A stretch of DNA of 64,000 nt. It comes from Actinomadura luteofluorescens (GTDB lineage Bacteria; Actinomycetota; Actinomycetes; Streptosporangiales; Streptosporangiaceae). Below the pieces are notes generated by a model. That model searched no databases and was not told the DNA's origin. It worked only from the letters and a program-made list of their open reading frames with translations. Both the position numbers and the translations under genes were made by a program. The first letter of the stretch is position 1; each line of letters starts with the position of its first letter. Positions 25,904 to 35,139 of the stretch are shown piece by piece. The DNA lies in the NCBI RefSeq assembly GCF_013409365.1, contig NZ_JACCBA010000001.1:496001-560000 (forward strand), given 5' to 3'.

Positions 25904-26365
25904 GTGAACTACAGCGAGCTTGAGGCGGACGTCCTCCGACTGATCATCGAAGCCGGCGAGGACGACGTTCGCGCCTTCGGCGAGGAGACGGTCACCCGCC
26001 TGGTGCGACCGGAGCTGCTGCGCGGCGCGGCCGAGGACGAACTCAGCCAGGACGCCCGGGCGGCGCTCGCCAACGCCTGCGCCAACGTCCTGACGATCAG
26101 CGCCGACGGGCTGCGGGACGAACTCGCGACGATCTATGACGGCATCCTGGTCGACGACGATCTGGACGGCGGAGTCCTCACCGCCATCAGGGCGCTGTCG
26201 CACTGGCAGAGCTACCTGGAGCAGAACCGGCGCGGCGAGCTCTACGAACTCGCCATCCGCTCCATCGAGGACGTCGACCACGAGGTCTCCGCCGATCTCG
26301 ACGACTTCCTCGCCGCACCGGAGATGGCCGCCGAGTACGAGCGGATCCGCCGGCTCCTGGCCTAG
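25904..26365 (+). CDS. Small acidic protein of unknown function
   Basis: A 153-residue, strongly acidic, helix-rich soluble protein with many Glu/Asp and no signal or membrane segment (VNYSELEADVLRLIIEAGED at the N-terminus, GTG start at 25904). I do not recognise the family. Its size and acidity would suit an immunity or anti-toxin-like protein, but no toxin gene is adjacent, so that is only a possibility. Its last four bases overlap the end of the convergent VOC gene. Confidence 0.65.
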   Translation: MNYSELEADVLRLIIEAGEDDVRAFGEETVTRLVRPELLRGAAEDELSQDARAALANACANVLTISADGLRDELATIYDGILVDDDLDGGVLTAIRALSHWQSYLEQNRRGELYELAIRSIEDVDHEVSADLDDFLAAPEMAAEYERIRRLLA

Positions 26366-26814
26366 CCGGGCGCGGGGCGATCGGCGAAGACGCCGTGGAG
26401 CATGCCCGTGGCCTGCCCGACCTCGATGAGGTAGCCGTCCGGGTCGCGCATGTAGCAGCGGATCTCCGCCTTGCGGTCCAGAGGCTCGGTCAGGAACTCC
26501 GCGCCGTGAGCGGTCGCCGACGCGTAGAACGCCTCTATGTCGGCCACCCTGACGTTGAGGAACGTCGACACCGGATCGCCGGGCTCGGGCGGCCTGAGGA
26601 CGACGCCGGGCTTGTCCGGCGTGGGGCCGCCACCGGGGTTCATGATGATCCAGGTGTTGGCCACCTGCACGATGGCCGGGTTCTCCGGGAGAACCACCTC
26701 GCCGCCGAGGACGTTCGCGTAGAAGTCCCTGGAGACGGCCACGTCCCGGACCGTCAGGAAGTGCGTGAGCACGAGTCCCTGACTCGGCGCAGGAAGGCTG
26801 CCCTGGTCCGGCAT
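26362..26814 (-). CDS. VOC/glyoxalase-family protein
   Basis: A 150-residue single-chain vicinal-oxygen-chelate protein. It shows the paired beta-alpha-beta repeats: LTHFLTVRDVAVSRDFYANV at the start, VSTFLNVRVADIEAFYA in the middle and CYMRDPDGYLIEVGQA with the metal-binding Glu at the end. Members are glyoxalases, dioxygenases or drug-binding resistance proteins; the substrate is not evident. The 278 bases upstream (26815-27092) separate it from a divergent membrane-protein gene and show no recognisable element beyond short inverted repeats. Confidence 0.85.
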   Translation of the reverse strand: MPDQGSLPAPSQGLVLTHFLTVRDVAVSRDFYANVLGGEVVLPENPAIVQVANTWIIMNPGGGPTPDKPGVVLRPPEPGDPVSTFLNVRVADIEAFYASATAHGAEFLTEPLDRKAEIRCYMRDPDGYLIEVGQATGMLHGVFADRPAPG

Positions 26815-27092
26815 CTCAGATTCCCCCTCGTCGCGGTGTCACCGGGCGGACGTGGCGCTTGTTCCTCCAGGACACCCGGCCCGGTCAACGCCCGTGCGGT
26901 AGGGAAATTCTCCATTCCCACGATCACAGTACGCGCCGCCTCGCGCTATCGATTGGTCGCCGAACCCGTCAAGGTCTGGCCAAGCGAACCTCGACGCCCG
27001 CCGTCCCGAATGTGGTAGATCATGCAGCGCGGTCGACCGTCGGTCACCGTGGACGCCCGGTGCCGTCAAGAGCCGCTCGCGGAGGAAGCCAT

Positions 27093-27953
27093 ATGGGCTT
27101 GCACGGATTTCTGGCGCTGTGGTGCGCGGTGTGGGGGACGGTGGCGCTGCTCGGCTACGGGCGGTCGCTGGCCGGGATGACCCGGGCCCAGCGGACGGTC
27201 CGGGTCACCGGGCGGATCGAGCGGCTGGGAGAGCCCCGGCACGGCGGCTCCGGGAAGAGCGGAATCCCGGTGGACGTCTCCTACCGTCCCCCGTCCGGCG
27301 GGCAGGAGGTCGTCGTGGCGAACGACGGTGACCGGGATGAAACGATCACCGCCGCGTGGACGGGCCGGGAGGTCGCGGTCCTCTACCCGCGCGGCAGGCC
27401 GGACGCCTTCCGCCTGACCGGCGACTCCCAGGAGGGCGACCGCGGACCGGGCTGGCCGGCCTTCGCGCTCTTCCTCGTCTATGCCGGTGTGGTGGTGGTC
27501 GCCGCGATCGACCGGGGCTGGCCCTGGGCGCTGGTCGGCTTCTGCGGGCCGTGGGCCGTCTACGGCGCCTACCACCTGCCCGGGAACGTGCGCGACACGC
27601 GCCGCCGCCGCGAGACGCTGGCCTCCATGGTCGCCGTCCAGGGCCGGGTCATCGCGGTGCTCGAGGACGTCACCACCGACGGGGAGGGCAGCACCCTGAC
27701 CGTCAGCACACCGGTCGTGGCGTTCACGACGCGGGAGGGAACGGACGTCACCGCCTACTGCCCTCCGGGGGTGCCGGACGCGGCCGGCGCCCGCGGCCGG
27801 GAGGTCACGGTCCACTACACGCCGGCCGACCCGGCCGTCTTCAGCCTGGACCGCGTGGCCGAACACCGCTCCCTGAGAACGGACATCCCGGTCAACGTCG
27901 TGGCCCTCCTCGTCATCGCGTCGGCGGCGGTCGCGGGAGCGGTCATGCTGTGA
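27093..27953 (+). CDS. DUF3592-like membrane protein
   Basis: A 286-residue membrane protein beginning MGLHGFLALWCAVWG. Hydrophobic helices lie near residues 3-23, 128-147 and 265-285, and possibly at 148-165. Between them are two extracytoplasmic or cytoplasmic beta-rich segments of the DUF3592 kind (RVTGRIERLGEP, then VPVDVSYRPP-like stretches and VQGRVIAVLED), a duplicated arrangement. ATG 27093 has GGAGGA at 27081-27086. The function of the family is unknown. The gene is convergent with the broken gene at 27,988. Confidence 0.75.
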   Translation: MGLHGFLALWCAVWGTVALLGYGRSLAGMTRAQRTVRVTGRIERLGEPRHGGSGKSGIPVDVSYRPPSGGQEVVVANDGDRDETITAAWTGREVAVLYPRGRPDAFRLTGDSQEGDRGPGWPAFALFLVYAGVVVVAAIDRGWPWALVGFCGPWAVYGAYHLPGNVRDTRRRRETLASMVAVQGRVIAVLEDVTTDGEGSTLTVSTPVVAFTTREGTDVTAYCPPGVPDAAGARGREVTVHYTPADPAVFSLDRVAEHRSLRTDIPVNVVALLVIASAAVAGAVML

Positions 27954-27987
27954 CGTCCAGGTCTCCGGCGACGGTCGCCCGGGCCGC

Positions 27988-29020
27988 TCAGCAGGCCAGC
28001 GGCACCGGGATGCCACCGTTCGGCGGCGCCGTCAGCCCGAGCTGCGCGGCCAGCGCGTCCGCGTCGACGGTGTCGAGGGGCTTCAGGGCGGTGCCGCCGA
28101 TGCGCGCCCACGCCGCGCCGCCGGGCGCGGCGGGCTGGTCGCGGACCGCGGCCAGCGCGACGTCGGGCCGCACCTCCAGTTCGCCGAGCAGGCTGCGCCA
28201 GTCGTGGCGCCGCGGGCAGCGGACGACGTCCCCGTCGGGGGCCGGAGGGTGGGGCGGACGGTCCCCGATCACCAGCAGGACGGTCCGCCCGGGCCCCGGG
28301 CCGGCGCCGATCCGCCTCAGCACCTCCGCCAGCACGTCCTCGACCTGGGCGGCGCGCGGATAGCGGAGGTCGGCGGCGCCGAACCGGCTGAGCGAGCGCA
28401 GCGCCTTCCCGGTGTCCGACCGCCAGTCGGTCACGACCACGCCGTCGGCGGCCCCGCGCCGGTGCGCACCGTAGCCGATGAGGCCGACCCGGAGCCGGTC
28501 GCCGAGGCCCCGGTCGGCGGCGAGCGCCACGCGCTCGGCGCAGCCGCCCGGACCCGGTGCGTCCCCGCGGGCAGCGCCGCGGAGGCGGCCGACAGCAGGC
28601 CCGGTTCCGCGTCCCGCGTCACGACCGCGAAGACCAGGCGGTTCTCCTCCTCGCTGCGCACGCTCAGCTCCGCGGAGGCGCCGCGCCGGGCGCCCTCCGG
28701 GAACAGCGGCTCGGACGACAGCCTGACCCGCCCGTCCGCCGGATCGGCGCGCGCGACGAGCAGCCCGTAGGCGTGCGGGATCGGCAGGGCGGCGACGACG
28801 TCCGCGATCAACGCGGCGGCGTCCTCCCCGTCGAGGACGTAGGAGCGCGCGTCCGGGCGGGTCGCGGTGATCCGCCGCACCAGCTCCGCGGCCGCCGGCT
28901 CCTCACCGGCCGGCACCGCGATCCGGACCGCCGCCCCGGACACATCGCCCCCGGCGGCGAACTCCGAGCGGCGCACACGGGCGGCGCCCCGCCCGTCCCG
29001 CTCGATCCGGAACGCGGCGG
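27988..29020 (-). pseudogene. Broken vWA-like gene (frameshifted, 5'-truncated)
   Basis: Two minus-strand frames carry one apparent protein. The 5' part (from about 29,020) reads FRIERDGRGAARVRR, then VRIAVPAGEEPAAAELVRRI, then LVFAVVTRDAEPGLLSAA; near 28,520-28,560 it turns into low-complexity Ser/Ala/Pro sequence while the next frame takes up sensible sequence (LRVGLIGYGAHRRG, then VLLVIGDRPPHP, ending IPVPLAC at 27,988). The second part resembles the vWA-like proteins that accompany NTPases in actinobacterial conflict systems (inference). No credible start exists: further upstream the frame is only the antisense of the plus-strand remnant. Alternatively these are two small genes, the second starting at GTG 28530. 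Confidence 0.5.
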
Positions 29021-29603
29021 CTCCGGTTTCACCGACCCGTTCGTCCGGCTCGCCCTCGCGCTGTCGGGCGGCCTTCCCCGCGAGCTGCTCCGCGTCACGC
29101 GCCGCCTCGTCGAGCTCAACGCCGAGCACGAGTACGAGCTGCTGCTGCCCGGCCTCACCGACCGCCTCGTCCGCGAAGAGGCCCTGGAGGCCCTGGAGGC
29201 CACGCGCGGCCGGCTCGCCCAGACGCAGGCGGGCCCTGACTGGGCCCCGGTGCTGGACCGGCTGCGCCAGCTCAGCTGGTCGTTTCGGCCCGACGCCGAC
29301 ATCAGCGAGCTGCCCCGTGCCCTCAAGGAGCTCGCCGACCTCGCGCCCCCGTCTCCGTCCGGCACCGACGAGTCCGAGATCTGGACGGCGCTCAACGACC
29401 TCGCCGCGCTCGCCGCGCTCGGCATGGCCACCTGCGACGCGTTCGCCGATGCCTGCTTCGACGCGTTCGGCACGGACGCCCCGGCATCCGCTTCGCCCGG
29501 CCCCTACACGGAGCTGGCGGCGGCCCGGCGGGAACTGGCCCTCTCCGCGTCGAGCTGCCGGGCCGCAGTCGACCGCATCCGCTTCACCCTCGACCTCTCC
29601 TGA
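29021..29603 (+). pseudogene. C-terminal remnant of a probable P-loop NTPase
   Basis: Coding-quality sequence on the plus strand begins abruptly near 29,021 (FTDPFVRLALALSGGLPREL, then LRVTRRLVELN) and runs to TGA at 29,601-29,603. The segment ALSGGLPRELLR resembles the sensor-2-like tail of KAP/AAA-type NTPases, where 'GGxPRdllr' follows the ATPase core. Walker motifs are missing because upstream of 29,020 the frame is antisense to the neighbouring minus-strand gene. About 190 residues remain, helical and acidic. It could still be expressed as a short protein, but no ribosome site is seen. Confidence 0.5.
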
Positions 29604-29622
29604 CGAGGCCGGTCGGCGTTCG

Positions 29623-30267
29623 TCAGTAGCCGCCGCCGCCGCTCTTGCGGACCGCGCTGCCGGACGGCGACATCACGTACCAGACGGCCCCGAACTGGTT
29701 GAGGCCCTCCCCCTTGGCACTGCCGCTGGTCGTGCCGTCGGGCGCGTAGTAGTACAGCGGATGTCCGGCGTAGGTGACCTGGGTCGTGCCGTCGGTCCTC
29801 TTCGAGGTGCCCAGCAGCGACGCGTTCGCCCCCGAGCCCGCCTGGGGCTTCGCGCCGGCGGGGACCGGCGGCCACACCGCGGCGCACGCGCCGTAGCAGG
29901 AGGACTTGCCGCCGGTGTCCTTCTGGAAGTTGTAGACCGTGCGGCCCGCACCGTCGACGAGGATCTGCCCCAGTGAGCCCACACCCGCCGTCTTGATCAT
30001 CGCACCGGTGGTGGCGCCGCCGGCGGGCGGCGGGGAGCTCGCCGGGGGCGGGGAACTCGTCGGGGGCGGGGAACTCGTCGGGGGCGGGGTGGTCGTCGGG
30101 GGCGAGGTGCTCGGCGACGCCGACTGGCCGCTCGATCCGCCCGATCCGCCGCATCCTGCGACCACCGCGGTCGCGAGACCGGCCACCGCCACCGCCGCCC
30201 ATGCCCGCCGATGCCGCCGCGATGTGCGGGACGGGCGGGTCGGGCCAGTCGGAATCACCTGGTACAT
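29623..30267 (-). CDS. COG4315 lipoprotein (YxFxxD secreted repeat)
   Basis: A 214-residue lipoprotein. After a basic start (MYQVIPTGPTRPSRTSRR) and a hydrophobic stretch comes the lipobox VVAGC, then a long Ser/Pro/Thr spacer built of SPPPTS repeats. The globular part holds two copies of the secreted-repeat motif of COG4315/PF03640 (RTVYNFQKDTGGKSSCYGAC and HPLYYYAPDGTT) with the conserved CxGxC pair. ATG 30267 lies behind AAGGAA. Family members are cell-surface proteins of unknown function. A shorter paralogue is encoded at 33,331-33,843. Confidence 0.87.
   Translation of the reverse strand: MYQVIPTGPTRPSRTSRRHRRAWAAVAVAGLATAVVAGCGGSGGSSGQSASPSTSPPTTTPPPTSSPPPTSSPPPASSPPPAGGATTGAMIKTAGVGSLGQILVDGAGRTVYNFQKDTGGKSSCYGACAAVWPPVPAGAKPQAGSGANASLLGTSKRTDGTTQVTYAGHPLYYYAPDGTTSGSAKGEGLNQFGAVWYVMSPSGSAVRKSGGGGY
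30026..30113. repeat. 18-bp minisatellite encoding the SPPPTS spacer
   Basis: The unit GGGGGCGGGGAACTCGTC occurs exactly at 30044-30061 and 30062-30079, with diverged copies on both sides. Read on the minus strand it encodes the hexapeptide repeat of the lipoprotein spacer. Length variation by slippage is likely. Confidence 0.85.
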
Positions 30268-30494
30268 CCGCGATATTCCTTCCTGGAAAAGCGCCGTACC
30301 GGTCGGTCCGATACCGCCTCCTCGGGCACCGGATACCCCGCCGCGCCGGCATGCGAACGGTCTCTTCGCAGCCCTGAACTGCCCTTTTCCCTTCCATGAG
30401 GCCATCGGGCCGGAGCGCGGAGCGGGGGAATCCTTGGGGACGTATGGGAACGGACAGGACTGAACAGGCGGAAACCGGGTGAGACCATGGCCCC

Positions 30495-32369
30495 ATGAGA
30501 GTCAGCGGTCCCCCCGTTGACGTCCCGTCCGATCCCGGGCGCGCCACGGCCTTCCGGATCGACGGCTACGCCCGGCTGCGCGACTACGCGGTGATCGGAG
30601 ACGGGCGGAGTGCCGCGCTGGTCGCCGCCGACGGGTCCGTCGACTGGCTGGGGGCACCGGATCTTGACTCCCCCTCGGTGTTCGCCGCCGTCCTGGACCC
30701 CGTCCGAGGCGGCCGCTTCCTGCTGGAGCCAGAGGAGCCCTTTACGGTCGCGCGCCGGTACCTCCCTGGCACGAACGTACTGGAGACCACGTTCACCACC
30801 GCCCGCGGAAGTCTGCGGGTGACCGATGCACTGACCCTGGAGGCCGATGGGGCCCTCGGACCGATGCGGGAACTGCAGCGGCGCCTCGACTGCGTGGCCG
30901 GGACGGTGCCGCTGCGCTGGAGTGTTCAGCCGCGGTTCGGTTACGGCGCCCACCGCCCGCGTATCGGCAGGCGCGCCGGCATACCGGTCGCGGTGTCCGG
31001 CGCGGACGCGCTCGCCGTCTGCGCCTGGGACGCGGGGGAACCGGAATGCACCGACTGGGCTGTCAACGGCCGCGTCGAGCTGGGGCAAGGAGGGCGGGCA
31101 CTGCTGGCGATTCCGTTCGCCCACCAGGAACCGCTCGTCCTACCGAGCCGTTCCGAGTGCGATGCCCGCGTGGAGCAGACCATCGCGGCTTGGCGCGGCT
31201 GGGCCGGGGAACGCTCCAGCGAGGGCCGGTGGCAGGACGCCGTGCTGCGCAGCGCGCTGGCGCTCAAGCTCCTGATCTACGCGCCGTCGGGGGCCATCGC
31301 CGCCGCGGTGACGACCTCGCTGCCGGAGCATGTCGGCGGCGAACGGAACTGGGACTACCGCTTCTCCTGGGTCCGCGACTCGGCGTTCACTCTCGACGCG
31401 CTCCTGAAGCTCGGATGCCCCGCCGAGGCGGATGCCTACTTCTGGTGGCTCATGCACGCCTCCCAGCTCACCCATCCGCGGCTGCGGGTGCTGTACCGGC
31501 TGAACGGCGGCGGCCACGCCCCGGAACGGTCGCTCCCCCTCGACGGATACCGCGGTTCCAGGCCGGTCCGGATCGGCAACGCGGCGGGCGCGCAGACCCA
31601 GCTGGACACCTATGGCGAGCTGGTGCAGACCGGCTGGCTGTACGCGGGCGCCGCCGGGCGGCTGGACGCGGACGTCGCCCGGCGCCTGGCGGAACTGGCC
31701 GACTTCGTCTGCGCCGCCTGGCGGGAGCCGGACTCGGGGATCTGGGAGGTGCGCAGCGCTCCCCTGCACTTCACGCAATCGAAGATGATGTGCTGGGTCG
31801 CGCTCGACCGGGCCATCGACCTCTGCGAGCGCGGCCTGATCCCGAGCCGCGGCTCGGCCCGCCGGCGGCCGGCCCGCTGGCGGTCGGCCCGCGCGCAGGT
31901 GCGCGACTTCGTCGAGACGCGCTGCTTCTCCTCAGTTCACCAGTGCTACACGCGGTCGGCCGACAGTTCGGAACTGGACGCCGCCGTGCTGCTCGGTCTT
32001 CTGCACGGCTACGCGCGTCCCGGCGATCCCCGCATGCGCGCCACGGTCGACGCGGTGGCACGGGAGCTGCGGCACGGCCCGTTCGTCGACAGGTACTCAG
32101 GTGAGGACGGACTGAGGGGCAGCGAAGGCGCGTTCCTGGCCTGTTCCTTCTGGCTGGCCGAGTGCCTCGCCCGCACCGGGCGCCTCGACGAGGCGACGGC
32201 GCTGATGGACGACCTGGTCGGGCTGGCCAACGACGTCGGCCTGTACGGCGAGGAGATCGACCCGGCCACCGGCGCCTTCCTGGGGAACCTGCCGCAGGGG
32301 CTGAGCCACCTGGCGCTGATCAGCGCCGCGCGCGCCATCGACTCGATCGCCGAGGCGGCGGACGGGTGA
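30495..32369 (+). CDS. GH15 glucoamylase/trehalase-like glycoside hydrolase
   Basis: A 624-residue cytoplasmic enzyme. It has the N-terminal beta-sandwich of this group (YAVIGDGRSAALVAADGSVD) and the GH15 (alpha/alpha)6 barrel. Landmarks are ERNWDYRFSWVRDSAFTL (about 275-292), PDSGIWEVR with a likely catalytic Glu (about 418), and EEIDPATGAFLGNLPQGLSH with the second acid (about 585-604). Actinobacterial members include trehalases and alpha-glucan hydrolases. It starts at ATG 30495, divergent from the COG4315 lipoprotein; the following membrane-protein gene overlaps its stop (GTGA at 32366). Confidence 0.92.
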   Translation: MRVSGPPVDVPSDPGRATAFRIDGYARLRDYAVIGDGRSAALVAADGSVDWLGAPDLDSPSVFAAVLDPVRGGRFLLEPEEPFTVARRYLPGTNVLETTFTTARGSLRVTDALTLEADGALGPMRELQRRLDCVAGTVPLRWSVQPRFGYGAHRPRIGRRAGIPVAVSGADALAVCAWDAGEPECTDWAVNGRVELGQGGRALLAIPFAHQEPLVLPSRSECDARVEQTIAAWRGWAGERSSEGRWQDAVLRSALALKLLIYAPSGAIAAAVTTSLPEHVGGERNWDYRFSWVRDSAFTLDALLKLGCPAEADAYFWWLMHASQLTHPRLRVLYRLNGGGHAPERSLPLDGYRGSRPVRIGNAAGAQTQLDTYGELVQTGWLYAGAAGRLDADVARRLAELADFVCAAWREPDSGIWEVRSAPLHFTQSKMMCWVALDRAIDLCERGLIPSRGSARRRPARWRSARAQVRDFVETRCFSSVHQCYTRSADSSELDAAVLLGLLHGYARPGDPRMRATVDAVARELRHGPFVDRYSGEDGLRGSEGAFLACSFWLAECLARTGRLDEATALMDDLVGLANDVGLYGEEIDPATGAFLGNLPQGLSHLALISAARAIDSIAEAADG

Positions 32370-32851
32370 GCGCGTGGGGGACCGCTGCGGGCGCCTTCGT
32401 CGGCACGCTGGCGCTGACCACCGCCCTCCGCACCGCCAGCGAGCTCAGGCTCACCCGCATGGACCTGCCGTTCCTGCTCGGGACCGCCGTGACCGCCGAC
32501 CGGGCCCGCGCCAAGGCGCTCGGCTACCTCGTGCACTTCGCCAACGGAGAGCTGTTCGCGTTCGTCTACTACGCCGTCTTCCTCGCCATCGGCCACGCCG
32601 GCTGGTGGCTCGGGGCGCTCTTCGGTCTGGTGCACGGGCTGTTCGCCGGCACCGCGCTGGTGAACGTCCTGCTGCCGTTGGTCCACCCCCGGATGGGAAG
32701 CCCGCTGACGAGCGCCCCTCGGGTGGCCCTCCTGGAACCGCCAGGCTTCCTGATGCTCAACTACGGGCCCAGCACACCGTTGGTCACCGTCCTCGCCCAC
32801 GTCGGCTTCGGGGCCATAGTCGGAGGGTTCACCACGCTCGGTTCCGGGTGA
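32366..32851 (+). CDS. Four-helix integral membrane protein
   Basis: A 161-residue membrane protein of unknown function with four hydrophobic segments (about 5-20, 55-75, 78-105 and 133-155). The start is GTG 32366, overlapping the stop of the glycoside hydrolase, so the two are co-translated. The sequence LTRMDLPFLLGTAVTADRAR, with its Asp/Arg-rich cytoplasmic loop, recurs in a group of actinobacterial membrane proteins I cannot name more precisely. It is convergent with the next gene, 16 bases away. Confidence 0.7.
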   Translation: MSAWGTAAGAFVGTLALTTALRTASELRLTRMDLPFLLGTAVTADRARAKALGYLVHFANGELFAFVYYAVFLAIGHAGWWLGALFGLVHGLFAGTALVNVLLPLVHPRMGSPLTSAPRVALLEPPGFLMLNYGPSTPLVTVLAHVGFGAIVGGFTTLGSG

Positions 32852-32867
32852 GCAGCGGCCTACCGCC

Positions 32868-33350
32868 TCACCTGGCGGCCGGACGGGCCCGCCCCCGGCC
32901 CGCCTCACCGGCCAAGAAGCCCGCGAGGACGACGACCCCGGCCGCTTCGAGGGCCAGCGCGAGCCAGACGGTGGTCCGGTAGCCGTACTCGTGGAAGCCG
33001 AACAGCGACCACTGCTCGCTGATGATCAGGCCGATGATCGTGCCGAGGAGGAACACGATGCCGCCGAGCGCGACGAACGCGTGCGGGGCCCGCCCGACGA
33101 GCGGGAGGGACCGGATGAAGGGCAGGGCCTCGAGCGGCACCGCCAGCGCCAGTCCGAGCACGACCGCGCCGGCGAAGTTCGCGGCGAAGAGGTCGCCGAT
33201 GATCGGTATGACGCTGTAGTGGTCGGCGGAGAACTCGTACAGGTGCACGGCGCCGACCCCGAACAGCAGAAGAGCGGCCAGGTAGCGCAGCAGAACCGAG
33301 GTGAGCGGCGCCGCGGCGCTCGCGCCGAGGTCAGAACTGGAAGCCGCCAT
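32868..33350 (-). CDS. Four-helix membrane protein linked to a COG4315 lipoprotein
   Basis: A 160-residue integral membrane protein with four predicted helices (about 20-37, 50-75, 85-110 and 130-150) and a basic C-terminus. ATG 33350 lies inside the 3' end of the COG4315 lipoprotein gene, so the two are translationally coupled; GTG 33356 is an alternative start. COG4315 lipoproteins are often paired with small membrane proteins of this sort in actinomycetes, which suggests joint action at the membrane. The function is unknown. Confidence 0.72.
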   Translation of the reverse strand: MAASSSDLGASAAAPLTSVLLRYLAALLLFGVGAVHLYEFSADHYSVIPIIGDLFAANFAGAVVLGLALAVPLEALPFIRSLPLVGRAPHAFVALGGIVFLLGTIIGLIISEQWSLFGFHEYGYRTTVWLALALEAAGVVVLAGFLAGEAGRGRARPAAR

Positions 33351-33843
33351 GGGCACTCCCCGTGGTCTGGATCTGCCCCTGGGGGCTGACGGCGAACCAC
33401 AGGGCCCCGAACTGGGTGATGCCCTGGCCGTAAGTGTCGCCGCGTCCGGTGTCGGCTTGGTAGTAGTACAGCGGGTGACCCGCGTAGACGATCTGGCTCG
33501 GCCCGTCGGGACGGGCGAGCGTGGTCACCATGCCCGCCTGGGCCCCGTCCGCCACCGTCGGCCGCCCCTGGGTGGTGACCGGCGGCCAGATGCTCGCGCA
33601 CGCACCGAAACAGGTGGAGGCGTTCGGCGGGTCGGCGATGAACAGGTACAGCGTGCGCCCGTTGCCGTCCACCAGGACCCGGCCGAGGTTCGGCAGGTCG
33701 GCCGTGGAGAGTTGCAGGCGGCCGGGGTGCTGCGAGTTCGTCGCGAACGTGCAGCCCGCGGCCAGCAGGCCCGCCACCGCGATCGCGGCCCGCCACCGCA
33801 ACGACGAGATCGTCCGCGATCGAAGCGTGTCAGGAGCCGTCAC
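33331..33843 (-). CDS. COG4315 lipoprotein (second copy)
   Basis: A 170-residue lipoprotein with a lipobox AAGC at about residue 31 and no long spacer. It carries the same two repeats as the 29,623-30,267 protein: RTLYLFIADPPNASTCFGAC and HPLYYYQADTGRGD, with the conserved Cys pair. It is a paralogue about 3 kb away. The 3' end overlaps the start of the small membrane-protein gene by 20 bases. Confidence 0.87.
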   Translation of the reverse strand: MTAPDTLRSRTISSLRWRAAIAVAGLLAAGCTFATNSQHPGRLQLSTADLPNLGRVLVDGNGRTLYLFIADPPNASTCFGACASIWPPVTTQGRPTVADGAQAGMVTTLARPDGPSQIVYAGHPLYYYQADTGRGDTYGQGITQFGALWFAVSPQGQIQTTGSAHGGFQF

Positions 33844-33924
33844 CCCGCTGCCTCCTTTCCAAGCCCGCCCTACCCCGGGAGAACAGCGGGCGAACGGACT
33901 TGCCCACCCGTTGACCCGGTCGCC

Positions 33925-35139
33925 TCAATTCCTTTCGGGGCTTTGAAGCCTCATCGAAGTGACCTGGTCCGAAGCGTCGGGAATGTCAAATCCGAGGCTG
34001 CGTACGACTCGTGTCGTGTCGTCGATGGCCGCCTGATCCGTCGCATCGCCCCGGACCAGGGTGCGGAGCCTGATCGGCGGGCCGGGCGAGACGAGGGTCG
34101 GGACGAAGGAGGGCTGTTCTCTCCACCGTTGTTCACGTGAGTCCCAGGTGAAGGTGAACAGGGCGACGAGCCCCCGATGGGTGGCCGGGGTGTTCGCGGT
34201 CGGATTGGCGACCTGATTTCCCATCCCGTACACGACCCACTTGCCGTTGATCCGCTCGAAAGGCTGGACGACGTGCACGTGGTCGCCGAGGATCAGGTCC
34301 ACGTCGCTGGAACGCAGCAGCTTCGCGGCCAGGTGCCGCTGCTCGGGTGTGGCCTCGTGCTGGTATTCCTCGCCCCAGTGGAGGCTGACCATCACGGCGT
34401 CGGCACCCGATTTCTTGGCGTCGGCCGCGTCCGCGAGGATCCTGCCCGCGTCCAGCCCGTCGTTCACGAGCCAGGGTCTTCCCGCGGGCTTCGCTATGCC
34501 GTTGGTGCCGTATGTGTACGAAAGATGGGCGATTTTGAGGCCTTTGACGTCCAGAAGGTTGATCTTCTTCGCCTCCTCCGCGCTGCGGGCGGTGCCGGCA
34601 TGCCTGATACCTGCGCCGTCCAGGGCGGCGAGCGTGCGGCGCACGCCCGGTTCCCCCTGGTCGATGGCGTGGTTGGAGGCGGTGGAGCAGGTGTCGTAGC
34701 CGAGCCCGCGGATCGCGTTCACGATCTGGGGCGGTGAGTTGAAGGACGGGTAGCCGAGGAAGGGCCCCGACCGCGAGGCCAGCGGCGTCTCGATGTGGCA
34801 GATTCCCAGATCCGCCCCGCTGACCACGGGATTGAGCCGCGCGAGCATCGGCGTGAAGTCGTACCCGTCCCGCCCTTCGGTGCGCGCATCCGAGGCCGCC
34901 TGATCCATCACGACTCGGTGCAGGAGGAAATCCCCGGTGGCCGCGACGGTAAATTGGACCGGTTTATGGCGAACTGCCTTGGTTGCCCGTTGCAGAGTCG
35001 CGGAACGGCGGTGGATCCCGTCGCAGGCCGACAGCGCACCGAGCCCCAACGCCGCGATCAGCAGGGTGCATGCCGCGAGGCGGCTCCCACCCGGCTGCCG
35101 TCCGTTCGATGACCTGAGCGTAGATGGCGACATTCGCAT
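33925..35139 (-). CDS. CapA-family metallophosphatase-like lipoprotein
   Basis: A protein of about 404 residues of the CapA/PgsA family (PGA_cap fold, related to calcineurin-like phosphoesterases). A signal sequence with a probable lipobox (LSAC) precedes the domain. Conserved features are AATGDFLLHR, GICHIETPLASRSG, STASNHAIDQGEP, VMVSLHWGEEYQHE and ILGDHVHVVQPFE. CapA proteins assist poly-gamma-glutamate or other surface-polymer assembly, but no capB/capC genes are adjacent, so its role here is open. ATG 35139 was chosen; GTG 35154 and ATG 35133 are also possible and none has a strong ribosome site. Confidence 0.85.
   Translation of the reverse strand: MRMSPSTLRSSNGRQPGGSRLAACTLLIAALGLGALSACDGIHRRSATLQRATKAVRHKPVQFTVAATGDFLLHRVVMDQAASDARTEGRDGYDFTPMLARLNPVVSGADLGICHIETPLASRSGPFLGYPSFNSPPQIVNAIRGLGYDTCSTASNHAIDQGEPGVRRTLAALDGAGIRHAGTARSAEEAKKINLLDVKGLKIAHLSYTYGTNGIAKPAGRPWLVNDGLDAGRILADAADAKKSGADAVMVSLHWGEEYQHEATPEQRHLAAKLLRSSDVDLILGDHVHVVQPFERINGKWVVYGMGNQVANPTANTPATHRGLVALFTFTWDSREQRWREQPSFVPTLVSPGPPIRLRTLVRGDATDQAAIDDTTRVVRSLGFDIPDASDQVTSMRLQSPERN

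Noticed and set aside
28557..29020. 5' half of the 348-codon plus-strand frame ending at 29,603
   Set aside because: Up to about 29,020 it is antisense to a better minus-strand coding frame; only the 3' part looks like protein.
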